Below, piece by piece: positions 16,257 through 25,475 of a stretch of DNA of 46,130 nucleotides. The notes beneath the pieces are model-generated. The model saw nothing but the letters and a program-made list of their open reading frames with translations. It did no database searches and was not told where the DNA came from. Position numbers and translations under genes: made by a program. The stretch's first letter is position 1, and the number at the start of each line of letters is the position of its first letter. The DNA is from Verrucomicrobiaceae bacterium UBA2429. GTDB lineage: Bacteria > Verrucomicrobiota > Verrucomicrobiia > Verrucomicrobiales > Verrucomicrobiaceae. The stretch lies in assembly GCA_002343505.1 (NCBI GenBank), contig DDQZ01000013.1, positions 1-46,130 on the forward strand, written 5' to 3'.

Positions 16257-18332
16257 TCATCGCGCCTTGCCGAGAGCAGAGCCGGTGAATTCGAGAATGC
16301 GGATCGCGCGAGGTGGGAGTGTGATGGTGCATGGCTTTCCTGCGGTGGCCGTCTTCGGCAGCGAGATGACGTCCACGGAGAAAGGCGACGACACGACATA
16401 CGATCCTCCTTCGCCAGCCGCGGACTTTGGCAGTCCGAGCACACGGTCGAGGACGACTTGGAACTGGCGCGTCTCATTAGACGGATTATGCAGCGAAAGG
16501 TAGCCGGAGTTCTCTGTCCAGCCGGTGTATCCATACACTTCACCCTGCTTCGGGTCGCCGCCGATCATCCGCGACCGTTTGAAGGCAGGGAACACATGAT
16601 GCACCCACTTCATGCCCTCCGCCAGCACGTCCCAGTCGCTTTCGCTCAGCGAAAACGTCTTGAGGTAAAGCTCCACGAATCCCGTGCCGCGCGCGAGGCT
16701 CATGAACAGGTAGCGACGGAAAGCATCCGCGTCCTCGCCTGTCGTGGTTTTCTTCGGCTCGTGATTGAAGATGGAGTTGAGCGGGAACTGCGTATTGTCC
16801 GCGGTCGCCGAGGCGAGCTGGAAGTAGGCGGCATCGCGATAGGTCAGCTCGGCGCCGCGGTCGGTTCCCTTGGCGGCGTCTCCGGCATTGATCATCCACA
16901 CCGCGTCCACACTTTGCAGCCACCACGGACTGAGGAATGCGCCGTTGGAGATGACGATATAGACGTCCGGATTGGCTTCGCCCATGCGCTTGAAAATTTT
17001 CACCAAGCGCTCCGAGCCGAGCGAGAGATAGCGTTCCTTCGCCTCGTCGTATTTGGCTGCGTTCAGATCCTCTTCGCCGCCCTTGAATCCTTCTATGTCA
17101 AAGTTACGCGTGTTGAGATGACCGAAGACACCATCGAGTTTGAAGTAGGCCACACCGCTCGCGGCAAGCTGCGCAAGCCGTTTGTCGAGCGCGTCCATGT
17201 AGCCGGGGCCGGTCAGCGACATCCACGGGTCGAGTGCACGCCAGCCGGCCTCGCTCATCTTGGGGATGGCCCGCTGCGCACCGAACAGGCAGCCGGGACT
17301 CAGCCACAAGCCGAGGGTGGACTTCGCCCGCGCGACTTCCTCATGTGACATGGCGAAGTCAGGAGCAAATTTTTCGTTCACCGGCCATACGCCATCCTTC
17401 GTCCAGTCCTTGGTCGTGTCCTGCCAGCCGTCGTCGATCACATAGGCGCGGAGGGGCGGAACGCCGCGATGAATCACGAGTTCATCATTCACCTTGCTCA
17501 CACTAGCGGTGAACTTGTCCGTATCGACTCCCTTGCCGTAATCGAACCAGCAGTTGTATTGCGTTTGCAGCCGCAACGGGCGCGCGCGCGTGGCATCGAT
17601 GTAGTCCAGGAACGTGTCCTTGATGAACGACGCATCGTCCGACACGCCGACGACGGCAGCGTGGCTCGACCATGTTTCGCCTGCCTTCAGGTCCATGGCA
17701 GTGAGGTAGCCACAAACGAGTTTGCCGTCCTTCACCTCGTTGCGTGCCGCAGGAAACTCGACGCCCCACCAAATGCCGTTTGTCTTGGTGTAAACCGGCT
17801 GGCCCAGCGGCGGCCGCCACTTCGCAGCGCCGCGCACGGTGAGCTGGTCGGCGTGATAGGGAGTGTAGGCGTCGGCGACGGCCAGATGTTCGACTTCGAC
17901 CTTCCTGATTTGCACCGGCTGTCGTGCGGTGACGAACAGTTGCTTGCGCATCCACGGCTCCCCGGGCTTCGCGAAGTAACGCACGGTGAGGTCCAGCAGT
18001 GCGGTCTTGCCGGAGAGCCGGACATCGATCGAGGAATTCGCCTGCGCGGACTGGATGCCGCTCACGGTGAAGTCCGCCGCCGTCAGCCGAAGATCGTTTG
18101 CTGCCCCATTAAGTCGGACCGTCAGGGCGAACTCATCGCCACCGGCGACCTGTGCCTCTCTCTGACCGACGCGATTGGCGATCTCCCCGGTGATGAGGCG
18201 ACCAGCATCCCAAGACATGTGGCGTGTGATAAGATCATTGCCGACGGATGCGCTCTCGTCGGCACGGGCAACGCGCAGCGACGCGCAGATGCAGAGAAGA
18301 AGGCTGAGGAGCAGTGGGGAGGCGGTTTTCAC
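16257..18332 (-). CDS. secreted alpha-galactosidase-like glycoside hydrolase (clan GH-D, GH27/GH36-like)
   Basis: 691 residues from a GTG at 18332. No ATG fits, since a signal peptide (KTASPLLLSLLLCICASLRVARA) follows this GTG directly; the longer open frame to 18599 overlaps the DUF1552 gene and reads as low-complexity shadow. An N-terminal beta-sandwich precedes a TIM barrel with VIDDGWQD (DDGW about 300-303), GLWLSPG and AYFKLDG, where D400 is the likely nucleophile, then a C-terminal sheet domain. This layout fits GH36/GH27 alpha-galactosidases or relatives. Substrate not determined. It lies between the DUF1552 and sulfatase genes on one strand. Confidence 0.85.
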   Translation of the reverse strand: MKTASPLLLSLLLCICASLRVARADESASVGNDLITRHMSWDAGRLITGEIANRVGQREAQVAGGDEFALTVRLNGAANDLRLTAADFTVSGIQSAQANSSIDVRLSGKTALLDLTVRYFAKPGEPWMRKQLFVTARQPVQIRKVEVEHLAVADAYTPYHADQLTVRGAAKWRPPLGQPVYTKTNGIWWGVEFPAARNEVKDGKLVCGYLTAMDLKAGETWSSHAAVVGVSDDASFIKDTFLDYIDATRARPLRLQTQYNCWFDYGKGVDTDKFTASVSKVNDELVIHRGVPPLRAYVIDDGWQDTTKDWTKDGVWPVNEKFAPDFAMSHEEVARAKSTLGLWLSPGCLFGAQRAIPKMSEAGWRALDPWMSLTGPGYMDALDKRLAQLAASGVAYFKLDGVFGHLNTRNFDIEGFKGGEEDLNAAKYDEAKERYLSLGSERLVKIFKRMGEANPDVYIVISNGAFLSPWWLQSVDAVWMINAGDAAKGTDRGAELTYRDAAYFQLASATADNTQFPLNSIFNHEPKKTTTGEDADAFRRYLFMSLARGTGFVELYLKTFSLSESDWDVLAEGMKWVHHVFPAFKRSRMIGGDPKQGEVYGYTGWTENSGYLSLHNPSNETRQFQVVLDRVLGLPKSAAGEGGSYVVSSPFSVDVISLPKTATAGKPCTITLPPRAIRILEFTGSALGKAR

Positions 18333-18348
18333 GGGGAGTGACTGAACG

Positions 18349-19725
18349 TTAGACAAAAAGTTGTTCCAGCGGGCCGCGGTGCATGTCCTTGTCGAGATTC
18401 GGATCGAGGCTGCCAAAGAGGCCCTGTGACGCTCCGGCGAGGTGGAGGAGCGTTTCGTGCAGGGCGTTGATGGTGCGGTGGCCTTTGAGCCCGTAGTCGG
18501 GAAACTGCAGGTAGCGTCCGGCCTTGAGGCGTCCGCTGGCGTTGCCCAGGACGACGAAGGGCCACTCGAAGCAGCGGCTGTGATGGGTTTCGGCACCATC
18601 GCTGAGATAGACGATGACGGTGTTGTCGAGCATCGTTCCGCCGCCCTCGGGCATGGTTTTCAGCTTGTCCATCGTGCGGGCGATGAGCTGGAAGTGAAAG
18701 GCGCGTATCTTCTGCGACTGGTCCCAGCCCGTGGTGTCGTCCTCGTTGTAGAGCGCGTGGCCGATGGGGTGCTTGCCGGTCTGGATGCCGAGACCGGTGA
18801 AGGTGATGTTGAAGTTCGGAAAGCCGACGCCGGAGGCGATGGTGGCGCAGTTGGTCATGCCGCCGATGAGCGCGGCCGTGGCCAGCTCGAAGTGCGCGTC
18901 GAGCCGGTCGGTCTCCACCTGCGAGGAATACTTGTCGGTCATGCCGGGATCAACTTTGGCAATCCGATCCCGCGCCTCGACGAGCCGCTGCGAGGTGGTG
19001 CCGAGCGTTTCAAAGGAGGAGAGATAGGCGTCCATCTTTTCCTTTTCCAAGGAACCCAGTGCGCTGCGGGCGCGACGGATGTCTCCCCGCATGTGATCGA
19101 GCAAATGACGACGCGCCTGGAAGGCCGCTCCGGCTTCTCCTTTGGCGACGGCTCCGAAAAGCTGGGTGTAGGCCACGGAGGGATGCAGGAGCGTGGCCCT
19201 GCTGCGCCCTCGCCCGGAGGCGGAGCAGTTGAAATCCACGACCTTGTCCGCATCGCTGGAGATGCCGAGCACGAGGTTTTCATGGATGCCGGGATGGGCC
19301 TGGCCGATGACACAGTCCACGGTGGCGGCCTGGAGATTGCGTCCGTGATTCGCGTGGTAGGCGCCGAGTGCGCCGTGATCGCTCGAATGTCCTCCAGAGC
19401 ACATGCGCCCCGAGAGACCCTGAATGACGGTGAGGCGATCCCGATAGGCCGCGACGGGTTTCAGCGCGGTGGGCAGCTCGGCATCGAGCAGCGAATGCTC
19501 CGTGAAGGCATTGCGCTGTTCTCTTTCGACAAACGGAATGCCAGCCGGGCAGAGCTGCTTTGGTGGGACGCTGTTGCCCTCGACGACGAAAAGGAAGCGC
19601 AGCGGCGGCTTGCCGCCCTCCGCGCCGAGCAACACACGGTCCAGCAGCGGTGCGAGCACCGGGGCGCTGGCGCAGAGCGACAGGCGATTCAGGAACCGAC
19701 GACGGTTGAGCATGGACGAGTTCAT
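18349..19725 (-). CDS. DUF1552 Tat-exported protein
   Basis: A 458-residue DUF1552 protein. The N-terminus (MLNRRRFLNRLSLCASAPVLAPLL) carries a twin-arginine-like signal; an ATG four codons later is an alternative start. Family hallmarks include GLSGRMCSGGHSSDHGALGAYH, NLVLGISSDADKV and TVIVYLSDGAETHHSRCFEWPFVVLGN. The biochemical role of DUF1552 is not established. It is nearly always encoded next to a DUF1592/DUF1588 cytochrome-type protein in planctomycetes and verrucomicrobia, as here, 14 bases downstream of that gene. Confidence 0.93.
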   Translation of the reverse strand: MNSSMLNRRRFLNRLSLCASAPVLAPLLDRVLLGAEGGKPPLRFLFVVEGNSVPPKQLCPAGIPFVEREQRNAFTEHSLLDAELPTALKPVAAYRDRLTVIQGLSGRMCSGGHSSDHGALGAYHANHGRNLQAATVDCVIGQAHPGIHENLVLGISSDADKVVDFNCSASGRGRSRATLLHPSVAYTQLFGAVAKGEAGAAFQARRHLLDHMRGDIRRARSALGSLEKEKMDAYLSSFETLGTTSQRLVEARDRIAKVDPGMTDKYSSQVETDRLDAHFELATAALIGGMTNCATIASGVGFPNFNITFTGLGIQTGKHPIGHALYNEDDTTGWDQSQKIRAFHFQLIARTMDKLKTMPEGGGTMLDNTVIVYLSDGAETHHSRCFEWPFVVLGNASGRLKAGRYLQFPDYGLKGHRTINALHETLLHLAGASQGLFGSLDPNLDKDMHRGPLEQLFV

Positions 19726-19739
19726 GGTGAAAGCAGTGG

Positions 19740-21755
19740 TTACTTGGTGGCGAGAGTTTCGGGAAGCCGGCGGTAAATGAAGGAGTCCGAGGTGAGCAGC
19801 GAGGCGGCGAGGGCCCTCATGCTGCCGTTGTTTTTCCGGTAAGCCTCATGCGCATCCATCAGCGTCGGCGCGTCGTCCGGTGTTTCGTTGCGGCCGAGGA
19901 AATAGCGAAACACATGACGCACAAAGACCTGCTCCACATATGGGGAGGTGGAAAGGCGGGCCAGCATTTCAAAAGGATCGGCAACCGGGCCATCGATCTC
20001 CGGCACACCGATCTTGATTTCACCCGTGGTCACGACAGGCCGCTCCAGTTCCTTCTGGCGATAGGCTCCGAAGTCGTCGAACTGCTCAAAGGGCAGGCCC
20101 AGCGGGTCCATCTTCTGATGACAGCTCCAGCAATAGGTTGCGGAGGTGACCTGTTTCATTTTCTCCCGCAGCGTGAGGTGAGGATCAGCGGGCAGCTTCG
20201 CATCCACACCGACGGGCGTGTCCGGGATGCTCCCGCCGAGCAGCTTCGTCTGCACCCACAGCCCTCGCTGGATGGCCTGGTTTTTTTCGTTGTCGGAGAA
20301 GGCCAGCAGCCAGGCCGGATGGGTGAGGATGCCGGAGCGCCTGCCTTGCGGAGGCTGCACGGGCTGCTCCTGCTCCCAAATCCACTCTGGAGGGAACCCA
20401 TAGTCGGGATGCAGGCTTCGGCGGAAGCGCTTCTCGACGGGCTCACGCTGTTCGCTCGCATCGGAAATAAAGACGCGGTCTTCTGTCAGCATCCGGCGCA
20501 GCACGTCTTCATCCCTCTCTAGGATGAACAGCACCATTTCGTCGGCGCCTTCGACACGCTCGCGGGCGAAGATGGCATTGGCCTGCCGGTGGTCTTTGAA
20601 GACTTCAGGGGCAGCGGTGTACTCGAAGTATTCCTGGAAGAAGCGCAGCAGACGCGGCGACGTCGTTTCAAAGTCGCCCAACAGCCGCTCCACCTCACGG
20701 CGCACATCGTCACGCCCGGCGAGGCGTCCTTCCTTGGCGGCATGCTCAAGCGAAACATCCGGTGGCGAGTCGGTGAGCGCGTAGGCGATGGCGTGCTTCA
20801 ACTCCTGCGGCGCGAGCATCACGCGCCCATGCGCATCCGGGGTGCCTTGCCCGATTTCGAAGCGATAGACCGCCTCCGGTTTCATCAAGACGGCAGCCAG
20901 GAGCGCCTGCAACGCCATGTTCCTGCCCGAGTCGCGTTGCGTCTGTTCCACCAGCGGCATCAGTTCGGCAATCTCCGTGTCGTGCGGCTGGCGATGGAGG
21001 CCCATCTGGTATTGACGGCGGATGATGGGATGCCAGTCCGCATCTGAGGGTTCCTTGTTTTGCAGCAGGGCCTCGATCTCGGGGGCGACGCGTTTCCCCT
21101 GCATCTGCAGCCCGGCGATGTCCCAGCAGACATTGAAAAGCAGTTCCGTGGTGGCCTCCTCGAACAAGTGCTGCCCCGCATCATCACGGAACGCATGCGG
21201 CGGGGTCATGTAGGCAAAGGCGGGATGCAGGCCGTCACCACCCTGGTTGCGTCTTGGCTCCAAAAAACGCGCGCCGGTGAGCTGGTTCGCACGCGGCATG
21301 AAGAGGTGCGGGCTCATCCGCCACAGGCGTGCGGGCGTGGCCGCGCGGCGCACCTCCGGCTCGGTGAAGAGCACGGCATGAGGCACGAGATTTCCGTGTC
21401 CGGGCAGTTCCGCCTCTTTGGCGCGATTCAGAGCCACCTCCCTCATCAGAGGGCTGCCTGCGGCAAGAAAGGCCGCGCGCGCTTCCGAAGGCGGCTGCTT
21501 TTCGTCCTCCGGCGGCATCTCGCGTGACGTGACCACATCCAGCACGGCCTGGAGCAGGGATGGATCGGCGGAGGCGGGATTCTCGATGAGCGGTGTGAGG
21601 CTCACCTTGCCCTTCATCTTCACGGGATTGTGGCAGTCCGCGCAGAAGGTCTTGAGAAACGAAGGAACCGCAGGATCAGCCGCCCACACTGACGATGATG
21701 CGAGGCACAGCGAGAAAACAAGGATGACGCATGAGAGAGTGTGGAATGACTTCAT
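19740..21755 (-). CDS. DUF1592/DUF1588 planctomycete-type cytochrome-like protein
   Basis: A 671-residue secreted protein. After the signal peptide a haem-type CxxCH motif (FCADCHNP, C38-C41-H42) lies in a PSCyt-like domain. DUF1592/DUF1588 segments follow: LLAAVLMKPEAVYRFE, YFEYTAAPEVFKD, REPVEKRFRRSLHPDYG, RSGILTHPAWLLAFS, and a second CxxCH in TYCWSCHQKMDPLGLPFEQFD. The C-terminal VRHVFRYFLGRNE is also typical. Proposed roles are in periplasmic electron transfer linked to polymer breakdown, not proven. Its ATG overlaps the FecR stop by four bases (21752-21755), so its translation is tied to the regulator. Confidence 0.93.
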   Translation of the reverse strand: MKSFHTLSCVILVFSLCLASSSVWAADPAVPSFLKTFCADCHNPVKMKGKVSLTPLIENPASADPSLLQAVLDVVTSREMPPEDEKQPPSEARAAFLAAGSPLMREVALNRAKEAELPGHGNLVPHAVLFTEPEVRRAATPARLWRMSPHLFMPRANQLTGARFLEPRRNQGGDGLHPAFAYMTPPHAFRDDAGQHLFEEATTELLFNVCWDIAGLQMQGKRVAPEIEALLQNKEPSDADWHPIIRRQYQMGLHRQPHDTEIAELMPLVEQTQRDSGRNMALQALLAAVLMKPEAVYRFEIGQGTPDAHGRVMLAPQELKHAIAYALTDSPPDVSLEHAAKEGRLAGRDDVRREVERLLGDFETTSPRLLRFFQEYFEYTAAPEVFKDHRQANAIFARERVEGADEMVLFILERDEDVLRRMLTEDRVFISDASEQREPVEKRFRRSLHPDYGFPPEWIWEQEQPVQPPQGRRSGILTHPAWLLAFSDNEKNQAIQRGLWVQTKLLGGSIPDTPVGVDAKLPADPHLTLREKMKQVTSATYCWSCHQKMDPLGLPFEQFDDFGAYRQKELERPVVTTGEIKIGVPEIDGPVADPFEMLARLSTSPYVEQVFVRHVFRYFLGRNETPDDAPTLMDAHEAYRKNNGSMRALAASLLTSDSFIYRRLPETLATK

Positions 21756-23101
21756 GGGGGTGACATTTTTTGCGGTTGGATGGCCAGACCATACATGAGC
21801 TGCCGTTCAGCCGAACGCGCCGTGCCGAGGGTGAACTCACCGGCGGGCGCATTGGCTTTCCAGACGGCAAACTTGAAGTATGGGCGTCCTTCCTCATCGA
21901 GAATGGCGTCTGGCCAGGAGGCGATGCCGGCTTGCAACGGTCCGGCAATGACAGTCTCGCCAGTGGGGCTGAACTTTTCCGCCAGCCATTCCGGCAGTTG
22001 ATCCTGCGCCTTGATCAGGACATAGACCACGGCAGGTTCACGCAGTGTCACGGTCAGCTCGTAGCTCCCTCTGCGGCGAAACTGGTGATAGGTGCGGATC
22101 AGGTCGGCCCCCAGCAACGATGCCGGAACCTCGTCTCCGGGACGCGGCGCCCAGCGTGGATTCGGCTTGTCGGCGAAGGCGAGCACACCCGGAGCCATGC
22201 CCCGCTGCACGACACCATAGAATGGCTCCAGCTCCTCATCGCCCAGATTGTCATGCACTCGCTCCACAATGCCGGTGTAATGGGCTGCCGCCAGTCCCGC
22301 CTCCTGCGCCGCCACCGCCACCTGCCGCCAGCCTCGCAGTCCTGCCTGCGCGGAAAAGCGCGCCGCCATCCCCTCGGTCAACGTGACCGGAACACCGCCC
22401 ATTCTCGGCTGCCGCGAATGCACCTCGACCTTCCCGGAAAACACGGCCACGCGCGATTCACCCGAGCGGTCCGCCTGCACGCCAAAGCGCGTGCCCAGGT
22501 CCACGATCTCACCTGCCGCTGTCTCGATGGTGAAACCTTTCCCATGCTCGCCGACATCCGCATTCACCCCGCCCGAATCCAGCCGCAGCCGCATGTCATC
22601 GAAAAACTCACCTTCCACCGGTGCGCTCATCTCAAGGCGCGCGCCTGACGCGAGGGCGATCTCCAGCCGGCCCGTCTCAAGTCGAAGTTCCTTCAACCGC
22701 AACTCACGACCTGCGATCAACTCACCGTCCACACCCACGATCCGCGCGTTATCAGCGGACACCAATGTCGCCGAAGCTCCTCGGGGCCATGGGATCGTCC
22801 GCAGCCACAGCGTCCCGGCCATCCCCAGCAAAGCCACCGCCGCCGCTGCCGCGAGCGGACGCCAGGCGAGCCAGCGGGTGGAACGCCTTGCTTCATCCGC
22901 GACCGGTGCCGTCAGCAGTTCGCGAGTCGCCTCTGCCGAGGCGGCTTTGGCCTCCAGCGCCACATCAAGCTCGATGTGGCGGATGTAAAGGTCAGCCAAT
23001 GAGTCGTCTGCTTTCAAAGCCTGCTGAAGCTGAGCGGCCTCCGCCTCCGTGGTGAGTCCGGCGATGTGTCGCTGGATCAGATCGTTCCAATCGGTGCTCA
23101 T
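21752..23101 (-). CDS. FecR-type membrane anti-sigma factor
   Basis: 449 residues. A cytoplasmic N-terminal region of about 75 residues (STDWNDLIQRHIAGLTTEAEAAQLQQAL) is of the anti-sigma type, followed by one membrane segment (about 80-100, PLAAAAAVALLGMAGTLWL) and a periplasmic FecR domain (RLEIALASGARLEMSAPVEGEF, GEIVDLGTRFGVQ, VAVFSGKVEVHS). The C-terminal 200 residues form an extra beta-rich part. It probably holds the partner sigma factor and releases it on an outside signal. Start and stop both overlap neighbours by ATGA, which fixes a one-to-one ratio with sigma. Confidence 0.88.
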   Translation of the reverse strand: MSTDWNDLIQRHIAGLTTEAEAAQLQQALKADDSLADLYIRHIELDVALEAKAASAEATRELLTAPVADEARRSTRWLAWRPLAAAAAVALLGMAGTLWLRTIPWPRGASATLVSADNARIVGVDGELIAGRELRLKELRLETGRLEIALASGARLEMSAPVEGEFFDDMRLRLDSGGVNADVGEHGKGFTIETAAGEIVDLGTRFGVQADRSGESRVAVFSGKVEVHSRQPRMGGVPVTLTEGMAARFSAQAGLRGWRQVAVAAQEAGLAAAHYTGIVERVHDNLGDEELEPFYGVVQRGMAPGVLAFADKPNPRWAPRPGDEVPASLLGADLIRTYHQFRRRGSYELTVTLREPAVVYVLIKAQDQLPEWLAEKFSPTGETVIAGPLQAGIASWPDAILDEEGRPYFKFAVWKANAPAGEFTLGTARSAERQLMYGLAIQPQKMSPP

Positions 23102-23622
23102 GCGGCTTCCTCCCGGGCAAGGGTGCGCTCCACGCAGTCCAGCAGGGCGATTCGGATGCGGTGGAGCAGTTTGTAGAGAGCCATCGGCGTCTGTCCGCGC
23201 CGGGTGGCGAGCTCATCCATGCGCGTGCCTTTGGTGTAGGCGGTGAGCACGAGTTCGCGCTGGGAAGGGGGCAGCTTTTGCAGGCAGTGCTCCAGCGCCT
23301 CGCGGCGCGGCATCACCTCCGCAGCATGCAGCACCGCACGATCCGCAAGGCGGTTCACCAGTGTCTCATCGAAGACATGCCGGTCACGCTTGCGTGACTG
23401 GAGAAAGCGCAGCACCTCCAGCCGTGCCACACCGAAGGCCCACTTCTTGAAATCCTGCGCCGTCTCGAACTTCTGCCACAGCACCACGATCACCTGCTGC
23501 ATCACTTCGTCTGTCTCATCGCGGCAAGGCAGCATGGAGCGCACAAACACCTGCAACGCCGCCTCATGCTCCGCGTACAGGCGGAGGAACTGGGCGTGCT
23601 GGGGATCGAGCGGCGGCTGCAT
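23098..23622 (-). CDS. ECF sigma-70 factor, Rhodopirellula/Verrucomicrobium family
   Basis: 174 residues from the ATG at 23622 (MQPPLDPQHAQFLRLYAEHE); 13 more codons are open upstream but lack family character. Region 2 is at about 20-85 (DETDEVMQQVIVVLWQKFETAQDFKKWAFGVARLEVLRFLQSRKRD) and region 4 at about 115-165 (LPPSQRELVLTAYTKGTRMDELATRRGQTPMALYKLLHRIR). It directs RNA polymerase to a small regulon, most likely including its own operon. First gene of the sigma/FecR/DUF1592/DUF1552 unit. Confidence 0.92.
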   Translation of the reverse strand: MQPPLDPQHAQFLRLYAEHEAALQVFVRSMLPCRDETDEVMQQVIVVLWQKFETAQDFKKWAFGVARLEVLRFLQSRKRDRHVFDETLVNRLADRAVLHAAEVMPRREALEHCLQKLPPSQRELVLTAYTKGTRMDELATRRGQTPMALYKLLHRIRIALLDCVERTLAREEAA

Positions 23623-23724
23623 GGCGTGGGGTTGCCATATAGCCACAGCAGCCGGCCTCATTTGCCGAAAAAATTTCCAGCCTGCGCTTGGGAACGCAGG
23701 CTGGTGGGCATGCTTTTACGCCCG

Positions 23725-24023
23725 TTAGCAGCAATCGGCCCACCCGGCGCGTGGTGCGGGGCCTGCGCGGCGTGCGTTGGCTTCCTCGCTGCCGATGAGG
23801 TGCTTCGTCTGCGGGTCGAACTGAAGATCAACGTTCAGATACTCGGCAATGGTGCCCAGATTCAAAACCTGCGTCAGCACACCGGCGACGCCGAAAGGCG
23901 ATTCGGTGGTGCCCTTGCCCAGGCAGGCTTGCACGAAGCTTTCCTGATGGTTGTGCCTCGGCGGATGCAGAGCCATGCCGTCCTTGAACTCGACCATCTT
24001 GGCTCGCGGATAAACGAGCGAGT
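23725..24023 (-). pseudogene. C-terminal fragment of a Gfo/Idh/MocA-type oxidoreductase
   Basis: About 90 codons read FVQACLGKG, LNLGTIAEYLNVDLQFDPQT and ANARRAGPAPRAGW, the usual C-terminal end of secreted Gfo/Idh/MocA proteins, finishing at a TAA. No Rossmann domain precedes it: upstream sequence switches in another frame to the FAD oxidoreductase 5' copy. It is therefore a truncated remnant. It differs from the intact Gfo/Idh/MocA gene at 38915-40099. Confidence 0.65.
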
Positions 24024-24265
24024 GACAAACTCCTTGAAGATGCCGCCGATCATCGCGCGGTTCTCGATGTCGCTCTTGCCCAAGCCGCTCGTGGTCATGC
24101 ACCGATGTGGTCGTGGTATTCGACGAGCGTGACTTCAAGGCCAAGTCGTGCGGCGGAAACCGCCGTCGCGATGCCGCCCGGCGTGCCGCCGTAGATCACG
24201 ATTTCTTGCGCGAGCAATTGGCCGCAAAGGAACGCCAGGGCGATGAGTGGGCGGCCGAAACGCAT
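24024..24265 (-). pseudogene. truncated, frameshifted 5' copy of the FAD oxidoreductase
   Basis: Encodes the first 81 residues of a paralogue of the 12317-13912 gene (signal peptide, FAD-binding motif, MTTSGLGKSDIENRAMIGG). One base is missing near 24098 relative to the intact copy, which shifts the frame. Homology stops at 24024 where the Gfo/Idh/MocA fragment begins, and extends upstream of the ATG to 24342, including the palindrome at 24269-24280. About 280 of 320 positions agree by hand count. Confidence 0.8.
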
Positions 24266-24358
24266 GACCGTTCATGAACGCGTCAAACACGCCTCGCAAT
24301 CAGAGATCATGATTTGAGGCTCAGTGATGAAAGATCCTCACGCAACACCAGCGGCGGC

Positions 24359-25429
24359 TCAATTTTCCAGTGTTTGATCGCTCCCGCCATTGAAGCCGGG
24401 GACTTCGCCAGCCATCAGCGGCCAGGCGCCATGATCTCGATTAACCGGTTTGTCATCCTCGGATACGATCACCCACCGGTCCTTCTCCGCATGGAGGTCG
24501 TAGTCGAGCGTGCCGCCGCCGGGCCACACAAAGCGCCGCTTCAATTGCGACGCGTCGGGATTGGCCGCGATCAATTGACGAAGTTGCGTCTCGCCATCGC
24601 CTTTGCCCAAGAGGCAGAAAAGGCCGAGGGTATCGGTGGAAAACACGCCGATGATCTGCCCGGCGCGTTCATAGAGGCTCCATGCGCCGTCCTTGGATGC
24701 CGGCTTCCATCCCTCCGGAACATGTAGTCGCCGCTGAATTTCTGATGCCCCAGCGTCGTGCAGTGGCAGGCATAGCCAAAGATCACCGCGATCTCTTTTC
24801 CATCCTCCGCGCTCGCCTTCAAACCGGACACTCTGATCCACCGGACCCGCAGGATTGGGAAAATTACTCCAGCCGCCGTTTCCATCCGGCGTGCGGCGGT
24901 TCATCGCGAAGCCGCAGCGGGCATGACTGTTGTCCAGATGCGCCGGCACGGACTTCTCCAAGGCCTCGCCAATCAGCCGCAGGATCGTGTTTTCGAGCGC
25001 GGTGGTGTATTCCGCCGTCTCCAGCTCCCGCTGCGCCACATCATCCGCCCCATGCAGACGGCTCGTGCGCAACTCCGGCCCGCTGTGCGTGTGCGAGGCA
25101 TTGATCGCGAGGTTCGCTGGCTCGATGCCGTGCTCCTTCTTCGCTCGCTCTGCGACTGCCAGCCGCAGATTTCTCGGGACGCCGATTAAATCGAGTGTCA
25201 CCAGCACAAAACGACCGCCTTCCTGATCCGTAAGCGCAAAGGGCTTCGCGAAGAGATCCAGTTCCACGCTTTCCGAGGGCTTCGTGCGTGCCGCATAGCC
25301 CGCCATCCACATCGACTTCTCCGGCGTGATCTTCGCCGATGCCGCGCCCGCCTTCCAGGCCGCCGTCTCCAGCACGGGTGCCGCGGCGATGACAAACAAC
25401 GAAAGGAGAAGCGGAAGCCAGAGTTTCAT
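24359..25429 (-). pseudogene. frameshifted ceramidase-like gene with an unrelated C-terminal end
   Basis: From the ATG at 25429 the frame gives a signal peptide and a neutral ceramidase-like N-terminus (WKAGAASAKITPEKSMWMAGYA, LAINASHTHSGPE, MNRRTPDGNGGWSNFPNP). Near 24821-24826 the family sequence moves to another frame (EIAVIFGYACHCTTLGHQKF), as after loss of two bases. From about 24722 the sequence is no longer ceramidase: a C-terminal piece (IGVFSTDTLGLFCLLG, LDYDLHAEKDRWVIVSEDD) that I do not recognise runs to the stop at 24359. Best read as a broken, fused remnant; a sequencing error could explain the frameshift but not the foreign tail. Confidence 0.65.
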
Positions 25430-25475
25430 GGCGTGACTGCAAGCCGACCCGCGTCTCAATCTTTCCCATCCAACC

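Noticed and set aside
18333..18599. N-terminal extension of the alpha-galactosidase-like gene
   Set aside because: It overlaps the DUF1552 gene and reads as Ser/Thr/Ala-rich shadow; a signal peptide begins at the GTG at 18332.
24359..25429. Intact ceramidase gene
   Set aside because: The family sequence changes frame near 24821-24826 and the C-terminal third is unrelated, so it is listed as a pseudogene.
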